A stretch of 64,000 bases of DNA. Origin: Paenibacillus dendritiformis. Its GTDB lineage: Bacteria; Bacillota; Bacilli; Paenibacillales; Paenibacillaceae. Below, piece after piece: positions 1-6,464 of this stretch; position 1 is the first letter of the stretch; every line of letters starts with the position of its first letter. Under the pieces are notes generated by a model. The model was given only the letters and a program-made list of their open reading frames with translations, searched no databases and had not been told where the DNA came from. The DNA lies in assembly GCF_021654795.1 (NCBI RefSeq), contig NZ_AP025344.1:5828501-5892500 (forward strand), written 5' to 3'. The position numbers were made by a program, and so were the translations under genes.

Positions 1-216
1 TTCGGCGAATACGCCCGTGTTCAGCCGGCCGATCGTCTGGCCTTGGGCCTTATCGCTTCCCATCAAGGTCAGCATCATCTCAGGAAAGGATCGGCTTACT
101 TCGGTAACCGCCTTGTAACCTGGCGTCTGCAGGTTAGCCACGTTATTCGTCACTGTGTCATGCCGGCGCTGCTGGGTAACCATACCTGACGCAGCCGTGT
201 ATAATCCTCTAATCAT
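1..216 (-). CDS. flhO: Flagellar basal-body rod protein, FlgG/FlhO family (N-terminal part, cut by window edge)
   Basis: Only the first 72 codons are in the window. The protein starts MIRGLYTAASGM and contains the basal-body rod signature TNNVANLQTPGYK, in which the asparagine-rich N-terminal helix of rod and hook proteins is recognisable. A GGGAGGAG ribosome binding site sits a few bases before the ATG. In Bacillus, flhO follows mbl directly, and it does so here (mbl ends 46 bp upstream), so FlhO is preferred over FlgG proper. The product would be a distal or proximal rod subunit exported by the flagellar type III apparatus. The C-terminal half lies outside the window, so FlhO, FlhP and FlgG cannot be separated by length. 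Confidence 0.85.
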   Translation of the reverse strand, partial: MIRGLYTAASGMVTQQRRHDTVTNNVANLQTPGYKAVTEVSRSFPEMMLTLMGSDKAQGQTIGRLNTGVFAE

Positions 217-261
217 GGAAGCTCCTCCCGTAACTGTAGACAATATACCTTGTATATCGGA

Positions 262-1269
262 TTATACGAACCGTTTCTTAATGACTTTATCCAAATTATC
301 GAGCATCATGCCCGTTCCCTTGACGACGCAATGCATCGGATCTTCCGCAATCAGCACCGGAACCTTCAGCTCCTCGGCCAACAGCTCGTCCAATCCGTCC
401 ATCAGCGCGCCTCCCCCGGTCAGAATGACTCCGCGATCGATAATATCCGCCGACAATTCCGGCGGTGTCCGTTCCAATACCGATTTGGCGGCGGCCACAA
501 TGGAGGAGATCGGATCCCATAGGGCTTCACGCACTTCGTTCGATGTGATCGTTACCGTATATGGAAGGCCGGATACCATATCGCGGCCCCGGATATCCAT
601 CTCGCGCTCATGGCCGGATCCCGACGGCCGAACCGTACCGATGTTCACCTTGATATCCTCGGAGGTGCGCTCCCCGATCAGCAGCTTGTACTTCTGCTTG
701 ATATAGCGCATAATCGCGTCGTCGAACTTGTCCCCCGCAACTTTAATAGAAGAGGCGGTCACGACATCCCCCATGGACAACACGGCCACGTCCGTCGTTC
801 CGCCACCGATGTCGACGACCATATTGCCGCTCGGCTGGAATATATCCATGCCTGCGCCGATCGCCGCCGCCTTCGGCTCCTCTTCCAAAAAGACTTCCTT
901 CGCGCCGCTCCGCTCGGCCGCTTCGCGGATCGCTTTCTGCTCGACAGAGGTAATATTCGTCGGGGCGCAAATCAGAATCCGTGGATGCGAGTACCATTTG
1001 CGGCCGCCGACGCGTGAGATGAAATGCTTCAGCATTGTCTCCGTAATTTCAAAATCGGCGATGACGCCGTCCTTTAAGGGACGGATCGGCACAATATTGC
1101 CCGGGGTCCGTCCAACCATTCTTCGCGCTTCTTCCCCAACGGCAAGCACGCGCTTGGCATCGCTCTCAATCGCGACGACGGCCGGCTCGTCGAGCACAAC
1201 CCCCTTCCCCTTGATATGAATGAGAACGTTCGCCGTTCCTAAGTCGATTCCGATATCCTTGCTTAGCAT
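262..1269 (-). CDS. mbl: Rod-shape actin homologue Mbl/MreB family
   Basis: This is a 335-residue MreB-family bacterial actin that forms membrane-bound filaments guiding lateral wall synthesis. Phosphate-1 motif DIGIDLGTAN lies at residues 5-14, phosphate-2 motif DIGGGTTD near 153-160, and the adenosine motif VILTGGGALMDG near 282-293. The assignment to Mbl rather than MreB rests on position: spoIIID is immediately upstream and flhO downstream, as in Bacillus, and no mreCD genes follow. An in-frame ATG eight codons earlier exists (1293), but Mbl proteins normally begin close to the phosphate-1 motif and a GGAGG lies 11 bases before the ATG used here. It may be cotranscribed with spoIIID or have its own promoter in the 200 bp gap. 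Confidence 0.95.
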   Translation of the reverse strand: MLSKDIGIDLGTANVLIHIKGKGVVLDEPAVVAIESDAKRVLAVGEEARRMVGRTPGNIVPIRPLKDGVIADFEITETMLKHFISRVGGRKWYSHPRILICAPTNITSVEQKAIREAAERSGAKEVFLEEEPKAAAIGAGMDIFQPSGNMVVDIGGGTTDVAVLSMGDVVTASSIKVAGDKFDDAIMRYIKQKYKLLIGERTSEDIKVNIGTVRPSGSGHEREMDIRGRDMVSGLPYTVTITSNEVREALWDPISSIVAAAKSVLERTPPELSADIIDRGVILTGGGALMDGLDELLAEELKVPVLIAEDPMHCVVKGTGMMLDNLDKVIKKRFV

Positions 1270-1469
1270 AAGTTCAAGAGCCTCCACATTCATTTTTCAA
1301 CTGATTTTCGATGAAATCCGACCGATTCCTGCAAAATATTTACTCATCGTTTACCATATCATACTAACAGCGCTGGATTCAATGAAAGAATGAAGGAGGA
1401 TCCGTCTTATTCGGAACAAAGCCAGGAGGCGATACGATCCGGCGGCGATCCACTTGTTCGGAACGGCCG

Positions 1470-1757
1470 TTACGACTTGCCTGCCGTCATCACTTCACGT
1501 TTTTTTGAGCTCGATTTCTTGTATTTGATCTTGGTCGCTTCCCCTCCCCGCAGATGGCGCACAGATTTATGGTACTCGAGAATGTGCTTCACCTGGTCCG
1601 CCAAATCGGGATTAATTTCGGGCAGCCGTTCGGTCAAATCTTTGTGTACCGTGCTCTTGGATACGCCGAACTCTTTGGCGATAGTGCGAACCGTATGCTT
1701 GGTCTCGACGATGCAGCGGCCGATTTTTATGGTCCGTTCTTTGATGTAATCGTGCAC
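1470..1757 (-). CDS. spoIIID: Mother-cell sporulation transcription regulator SpoIIID
   Basis: A 95-residue DNA-binding protein that, in Bacillus, activates and represses sigma-E regulon genes in the mother cell. The helix-turn-helix (around residues 22-42, TVRTIAKEFGVSKSTVHKDL) and the basic C-terminal tail (RGGEATKIKYKK) are both present, matching the family in length and order. The start is a GTG at 1757, preceded by GGGAGGCGGG; upstream in-frame codons are not needed. It sits between spoIIQ and mbl, the conserved order. A match to the sigma-E promoter consensus lies just upstream. Identification is secure; regulation is inferred from the motif and from the family. Confidence 0.97.
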   Translation of the reverse strand: MHDYIKERTIKIGRCIVETKHTVRTIAKEFGVSKSTVHKDLTERLPEINPDLADQVKHILEYHKSVRHLRGGEATKIKYKKSSSKKREVMTAGKS

Positions 1758-1791
1758 GTTCCCGCCTCCCTCTACTCGGTTTAATTGGTAC

Positions 1792-1819
1792 ATTATATGA
1801 GTGGGCCGCACACTTATGC
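1792..1819 (-). promoter_or_regulatory. Probable sigma-E promoter of spoIIID
   Basis: Read on the minus strand there is GCATAA, a 14-base spacer and CATATAAT, about 35 bases before the spoIIID GTG. This fits the sigma-E pattern (ATA at -35, CATAnnaT at -10, short spacer). spoIIID of Bacillus is known to be sigma-E dependent, so both the match and the position support it. Confidence 0.7.
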
Positions 1820-2054
1820 GTTGTTGGACAGCCTGACAAGCCTGGCTTAACCGATAAATTTGACCAGGCGGGGAGGAGGCCCCCGGGATACGGGAGCCGA
1901 ACCTGGACGCTTGTCCTGTCCAAAAATGGCGGTGCGATGCGGAAAACTTCAGTGCCGATAACCGTGCAAGAGCGATCGCGGGAAGGCTGTCCGCCGGAAT
2001 AGAACGATCTGAAAAAAATTTAATCCAGGCTGTCCCGCTCCATCTCCTGGAACG
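1820..2054. other. Intergenic stretch between spoIIQ and the spoIIID promoter
   Basis: No open frame with a ribosome binding site and no RNA motif was recognised here. It is the leader region upstream of the spoIIID promoter. It contains short GC-rich inverted repeats of no clear function. Confidence 0.5.
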
Positions 2055-2090
2055 GCAAAAGGCGGAAGCATGTTCGCTTCCGCCTTCCTC
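2055..2090 (-). terminator. Rho-independent terminator after spoIIQ
   Basis: An 11-bp perfect stem (AAGGCGGAAGC with GCTTCCGCCTT) with a short loop lies 17 bases past the spoIIQ stop. On the minus strand it is followed by TTTTG. It separates spoIIQ from spoIIID transcription. Confidence 0.85.
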
Positions 2091-2106
2091 CGAAGAGTGG
2101 AGAAGA

Positions 2107-2889
2107 TTAGTTTTTCGCCAACAGACTCGTCGGATTGACCGGCTTGTTATTGTCGTACACTTCAAAGTGCACATGCACGCCCAATGCCTTCTCCAGCTCG
2201 CTCCGCCCGGCCGTGCCGAGCGTGTCGCCCTTCTTGACCGTATCGCCTTTCGCGACCTTGACATCCGCCAGGCTCTGATAGACCGTCTTCATGCCGCCCC
2301 CGTGATCCACTTCCACGACGAAGCCGTTTTTCGGGTGCTGCTCCGCGCGGGTGACTTTGCCGCTCATGGCAGACAGGACGTCGAACGCTTGCTGATCCTT
2401 GCGGGCCAGGTCGATGCCTACATTCGGCGTGAAGGTCTGTTCGAACTCTATCAGCGCCGCCGCTTGCTCTTCTTTGCTGGCCGTCTCGTCATAGAAGGAC
2501 ATGACGACGTCTACTTCCTGCGCGTCTTTCACCGGCCAACCCAGCGTCTCGTTGGATGCGACCACTTCGACCGCGTCTTCGTTGACCGTTCCCTCCGCCT
2601 GTGTTCCGGAATCTACCACCGTCTGATCGACCTGCGCCGTCTCCGCGTTCGGGTCGAGCGGCCGGTTCATATCCTGGTAGACCCACACTAACGTTAGGAT
2701 GATTGCTGCTGCGGCCATGTACAAAGCAGGAAAGACCCATCGCTTGGACAACAGCTTTCTCCATGTGGAAGTGTGAACCGCCTGCGCTCCCGGCATCGTT
2801 TTGGAAGCTTCCGGCGTGTTCGCTGCATTGTTAGCCGATGAACTGGTTGTGGATTTGTTTTTCGAGTTGTTTTGGTTTTGTTCACTCAT
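2107..2889 (-). CDS. spoIIQ: Forespore engulfment protein SpoIIQ, M23 peptidase-like
   Basis: 260 residues: a hydrophilic Asn/Ser/Thr-rich cytoplasmic start, one membrane segment (about 51-72) and an extracytoplasmic LytM/M23 domain (about 150-255). In Bacillus SpoIIQ sits in the forespore membrane and joins SpoIIIAH across the intermembrane space to form the feeding-tube channel needed for engulfment. The second metal motif HVHF is intact, but the first motif, normally HxxxD, reads NVGID, so a zinc-ligand histidine is replaced by asparagine. Loss of this ligand is also known from Bacillus SpoIIQ and suggests a structural rather than hydrolytic role. The start ATG follows a GAGGTGATC ribosome site. 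A sigma-F-like promoter precedes it. Confidence 0.93.
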   Translation of the reverse strand: MSEQNQNNSKNKSTTSSSANNAANTPEASKTMPGAQAVHTSTWRKLLSKRWVFPALYMAAAAIILTLVWVYQDMNRPLDPNAETAQVDQTVVDSGTQAEGTVNEDAVEVVASNETLGWPVKDAQEVDVVMSFYDETASKEEQAAALIEFEQTFTPNVGIDLARKDQQAFDVLSAMSGKVTRAEQHPKNGFVVEVDHGGGMKTVYQSLADVKVAKGDTVKKGDTLGTAGRSELEKALGVHVHFEVYDNNKPVNPTSLLAKN

Positions 2890-2909
2890 TTGTGATCACC
2901 TCAGTAACC

Positions 2910-2937
2910 ATTGTTACCGGGGCTATCGCTTTTATAC
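2910..2937 (-). promoter_or_regulatory. Probable sigma-F promoter of spoIIQ
   Basis: On the minus strand GTATA, a 14-base spacer and GGTAACAAT lie 20-48 bases before the spoIIQ start. This is a full match to the sigma-F pattern (GYATA and GGnnAnAnT). SpoIIQ is a classical sigma-F target in Bacillus. Confidence 0.8.
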
Positions 2938-2973
2938 GTGGAAGTTTGCTAATTTTTTAGATTGATAGTTCTC

Positions 2974-4131
2974 TTACGAGGAAGGCCTGCCGGACGCCGT
3001 TAGTAACTTCGAAGCTTTGTCCAACCGAACCCCTGTATAATAGTAGGTCAAGATCCGCTCGGCCCCCGCTCCTTGCTTCGCCATGCCCTGCGCCCCATAC
3101 TGGCTCATGCCGACGCCGTGGCCGTAACCGTAAGTCGTGATGCGCAGCTTGTCGCCGTCCCGCTCCCAATCGAACGCGCTCGATCGCAGATTCAGCTTCT
3201 CCCGGATATCCCTGCCGCTGAAGCGCTTCGATCCGAATTGAACCTCCTCCACCCGCTTCCCGGCCGTTCGGGACAGGATGCGCACATCCGCTGCCAGCCC
3301 GCCGCCTGGCCGTGTGCCCGAGGAGGAATTTCCCGTTCCTCCCTGCCGCGTGGCTTGCGCAAGCCCCGGTACCGCCGCCGGAGTCAGGCCGAGCTTGTCG
3401 AGGACTTCGTTCAGCGGCAGCTCGACCGTCTCGGCGTACCGGGGAGACTCGGCCTGATCCCAAGGGCTCGGCACACTCTTCAAATAGGGAACCGGATTTT
3501 TCCAATAGTCCTCGGCATTCTCGGTATACCCGTTGCTCGTCGAGAAGAAAGCGGCCATTATCGGCTCCCCTTGATAAGTAACCACTTGATCCCGCGTCTC
3601 ATTGACGGCCTGGTTAAGCCTCGCGATCATGCGCTCCGGCCGATTCGCCAGCTCGTCCAGCGGGATATACGCCTGATGGGCCACGGTATCCGTCACGTCA
3701 GCCCCTTCAGGGACGCCGGCAGTGTCGCCCGATCGAAGGCGGCGCACAATATACGTGCGGGCGGCGATCGCCTGTGCCTTCAGCGCCTCCAACTCGAAAT
3801 CGGCCGGCATCTCGGCCGCCAGGACGCCACGCACGTACTGCTCCAGCGGGACATTCTCTATCTTGCGCGCGTTCGCCAGATAGACGCGCACTTCCCTCCC
3901 GCCCTCGGGCGTGCCCGTCATGGGCGGCGCCGGACCGGGACCGATCTCTGCGGCAGGAGGGCGATCCACCAGCCGATCTACCAGCCCGAGCGGGAGCAGC
4001 ACCGCCAGCACCATCAGGCCCCCCGCCCATAGGATGACTCGTCCCAGCATGTCGTTCCTCCGGGATGATCGTCTCGCCGCGGGACCTCCCTTCCATCGCT
4101 TGGCAGAAATCCGTGTCGGCAGCATTGTCAT
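2974..4131 (-). CDS. spoIID: Stage II sporulation protein D, lytic transglycosylase
   Basis: A 385-residue membrane-anchored peptidoglycan lytic transglycosylase of the mother cell; with SpoIIM and SpoIIP it drives engulfment. A basic cytoplasmic start and one membrane helix (about 30-50) are followed by the SpoIID domain. The motif PLEQYVRGVLAAEMP contains the conserved glutamate (E107) that corresponds to the catalytic residue of the family. The typical YFSTSNGYTEN-like segment (here AAFFSTSNGYTEN) and the C-terminal GYGHGVGMSQYGA motif are also present. AGGAGAGAG precedes the ATG. The order murA-spoIID-spoIIQ matches Bacillus. I did not find a convincing sigma-E promoter, although one would be expected. 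Confidence 0.95.
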   Translation of the reverse strand: MTMLPTRISAKRWKGGPAARRSSRRNDMLGRVILWAGGLMVLAVLLPLGLVDRLVDRPPAAEIGPGPAPPMTGTPEGGREVRVYLANARKIENVPLEQYVRGVLAAEMPADFELEALKAQAIAARTYIVRRLRSGDTAGVPEGADVTDTVAHQAYIPLDELANRPERMIARLNQAVNETRDQVVTYQGEPIMAAFFSTSNGYTENAEDYWKNPVPYLKSVPSPWDQAESPRYAETVELPLNEVLDKLGLTPAAVPGLAQATRQGGTGNSSSGTRPGGGLAADVRILSRTAGKRVEEVQFGSKRFSGRDIREKLNLRSSAFDWERDGDKLRITTYGYGHGVGMSQYGAQGMAKQGAGAERILTYYYTGVRLDKASKLLTASGRPSS

Positions 4132-4382
4132 CGCTTCTCTCTCCTTATCCTCCCGATGGCTCCCTCTTTCTATGAACCGGATATAGAGGGAAGGAGGTAA
4201 TCTACTTTCATCCTATGCTTTTTTGAGAGACGAAAGAACCGGAATCTGACAAGCTCTGTCCTTCGCCGGACCATAAAGGTCAGGTGCCGGCAGGACACGT
4301 ATATATAGTAGTTTCCGTTTTTGGTACGGCAGATTGCTCACGAAATCGAAGGTACCCGCAGCAGCTGAGGAACTAGCATATA
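4132..4382. other. Intergenic region before spoIID
   Basis: About 250 bp containing the spoIID leader. It is A/T-richer than the genes around it. No convincing promoter hexamers or RNA motif were recognised, and no small gene with a ribosome site was found. Confidence 0.4.
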
Positions 4383-4421
4383 AATACGAAAAGCGGTTCC
4401 TCTTCTGCGGAGGAACCGCTT
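4383..4421 (-). terminator. Terminator after murA
   Basis: A 12-bp perfect stem (AAGCGGTTCCTC with GAGGAACCGCTT, loop of seven) followed on the minus strand by a T-rich tail. It lies about 115 bp past the murA stop and ends the DUF1146-murA transcript. Confidence 0.85.
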
Positions 4422-4537
4422 CTTGCTTGAATTGACGTCTTTAGCCGCCGCATCCGAATCTTGGAACCTTCGAACGGACGAATCCAGACCGGATTCATTT
4501 ATTCAAATCATAACCGCAAAGAGAGCGATATGAATAT

Positions 4538-5869
4538 CTACGCCCAGGTCGGCTGCGCGCTGAACAGCGGAATGTCCTGTTCTTCCTTCGCTTCCTGCGC
4601 TTGCTCCTCGATCGTGACGCGATAGATATCGGCTCCCAGCGAGGATAACTTCTCCGCGATATTGACGTAGCCGCGGTCGATATGGTGCACCCCGCTCACC
4701 TCGGTCGTTCCTTCCGCCACCAGTCCGGCACAGATTAAGGCCGCGCCTGCGCGCAGGTCCGTCGCGCACACCTTCGCCCCGACAAGCTTAGCGCCTCCCG
4801 TGACGACGGCGGTCCGTCCATCAACCTTAATATTCGCCGACATCAGATTGAACTCATCGACATGCATAAAGCGGTTCTCAAATACCGTCTCCGTGACGAC
4901 GGAGGTCCCTTCCGCCACAAGCAGAAGCGCCATTATCTGCGACTGCATATCCGTAGGGAAGCCCGGATAAGGCAGCGTCTTCACGTCTACGGCCTTGAGC
5001 GGCCGATCGGCTCGAACCCGGATTCCATTCTCGTCCGGTTCGATCTGCACGCCCATCTCTTCCATCTTCGCAATAACTGGACCAAGATGGTCTGCAATGG
5101 CCCCCTCAACGTACACATCCCCGCCGGTCATCGCCGCGGCCACCATATAGGTGCCGGCTTCGATTCGATCCGGGATGACCGTATGCTCGGCCCCGTGCAA
5201 CTGCTCTACACCTTCGATGCGAATGACTCCGGTGCCGGCGCCCCGCACCTTGGCGCCCATCTTATTCAAATAGTTGGCCAAGTCGACGATTTCCGGCTCG
5301 CGCGCCGCGTTTTCAATCGTCGTCGTGCCTTCGGCCAGCGTTGCAGCCATCATTATATTTTCAGTCGCGCCGACACTGGCCACGTCCAAATAGATCTTGG
5401 CGCCCTTCAGCCGGCCGTTCACTTTCGCTTCAATGTAGCCCTGACCCAATCCAATCTGCGCACCCATCGCTTCGAAGCCCTTCAGATGCTGATCGATAGG
5501 CCGCGTTCCAATCGCACAGCCGCCAGGCAAGGAGATCCGTGCCTGACCCGCGCGGGCCAGCAATGGGCCCATCACGAGGAACGACGCCCGCATTTTGCGC
5601 ACCAGCTCATACGGAGCTTCATACGAGTGAAGATGCTCTGCGTTTACGCGAATGGTTTCATTGGAATATGTAAGGTTGGCTCCCAGCTTCTCCAACACAT
5701 GGTGTATCGTCTTGACATCGTCGAGTGGAGGCGCGTCACATATTACACTTACGCCATGCTCTCCCAATAACGAAGCAGCGATGATCGGCAGCACCGAATT
5801 CTTTGCACCGCTTACGCGGACGGTTCCCGTCAATCGTTTGCCTCCGCGGACGATAAATTTGCTCATCAT
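4538..5869 (-). CDS. murA: UDP-N-acetylglucosamine 1-carboxyvinyltransferase MurA
   Basis: This 443-residue enzyme transfers enolpyruvate from PEP to UDP-GlcNAc, the first committed step of peptidoglycan synthesis in the cytoplasm. The substrate motif GAKNS (K23, N24) and the loop PGGCAIGTRPIDQH with the fosfomycin-sensitive cysteine (C118) are both present. A short acidic C-terminal tail extends beyond the usual end. Two adjacent ATG codons follow GGAGGGAAAC; the second (5866) has the better spacing. It lies downstream of the DUF1146 gene and upstream of spoIID, as murAA does in Bacillus, so this is probably the essential copy of the two Firmicute paralogues. Confidence 0.97.
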   Translation of the reverse strand: MMSKFIVRGGKRLTGTVRVSGAKNSVLPIIAASLLGEHGVSVICDAPPLDDVKTIHHVLEKLGANLTYSNETIRVNAEHLHSYEAPYELVRKMRASFLVMGPLLARAGQARISLPGGCAIGTRPIDQHLKGFEAMGAQIGLGQGYIEAKVNGRLKGAKIYLDVASVGATENIMMAATLAEGTTTIENAAREPEIVDLANYLNKMGAKVRGAGTGVIRIEGVEQLHGAEHTVIPDRIEAGTYMVAAAMTGGDVYVEGAIADHLGPVIAKMEEMGVQIEPDENGIRVRADRPLKAVDVKTLPYPGFPTDMQSQIMALLLVAEGTSVVTETVFENRFMHVDEFNLMSANIKVDGRTAVVTGGAKLVGAKVCATDLRAGAALICAGLVAEGTTEVSGVHHIDRGYVNIAEKLSSLGADIYRVTIEEQAQEAKEEQDIPLFSAQPTWA

Positions 5870-6162
5870 GTTTCCCTCCGCGCCTTTTTTCGCCCCATCC
5901 TCACATCACTGTACAAGATGGTAGGTCTCTCTCTTGCCCAACCCTCATCATACCACCGCCTAACGAGGCCGACAAGCGATATTTTTCGACATACCCTTCC
6001 ACAATTTACTTGGGGCTACTCCCATTGTTGACATCTTTATTCGATGTTATTCGACAACCACCGAATCCGCCGGCCGTCCCCGGTCTCTGCCATCCCAGGG
6101 CAGCGACAGGAAAGGCTGCCGGCATGCGGTGAATGTTTTTCATTTCCTCTTAACCACAATCG

Positions 6163-6423
6163 CTACGCTCCAAACAGATAACGCACGGACTGCGTCCAGC
6201 CCCAATAATCGATGAAAAAACCGGCCACTGCCCGCCCGACTATAATCGCCAGGAGCAAGTGCAGCATCTTGCCCTGCGGGCTCTGCGGGTGGCGGATGAA
6301 CAGATCGAGCTTGACATGCTGCAGCGACCACCACGCGACGCCGATGCACAGCAGCGTGACAAGCATATTCACCACGCCGCCCCAACCGACAGCTGCCGAT
6401 AGATTCGACCAAGAATTATCCAT
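6163..6423 (-). CDS. DUF1146 small membrane protein (YwzB-like)
   Basis: An 86-residue protein with hydrophobic segments at about residues 10-32 and 54-74 and a short basic link (VKLDLFIRHPQSPQGK). The pattern, ending in a Tyr/Phe-rich helix with DYWGW, fits the DUF1146/YwzB family that precedes murA in many Bacillales. A very good AAGGAGGGTG ribosome site lies seven bases before the ATG. The function is unknown. Position suggests cotranscription with murA, though 293 bp separate the two. Confidence 0.8.
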   Translation of the reverse strand: MDNSWSNLSAAVGWGGVVNMLVTLLCIGVAWWSLQHVKLDLFIRHPQSPQGKMLHLLLAIIVGRAVAGFFIDYWGWTQSVRYLFGA

Positions 6424-6464
6424 AACACACCCTCCTTCTATAGAGGTTGTTCCTCAAATCCAGC

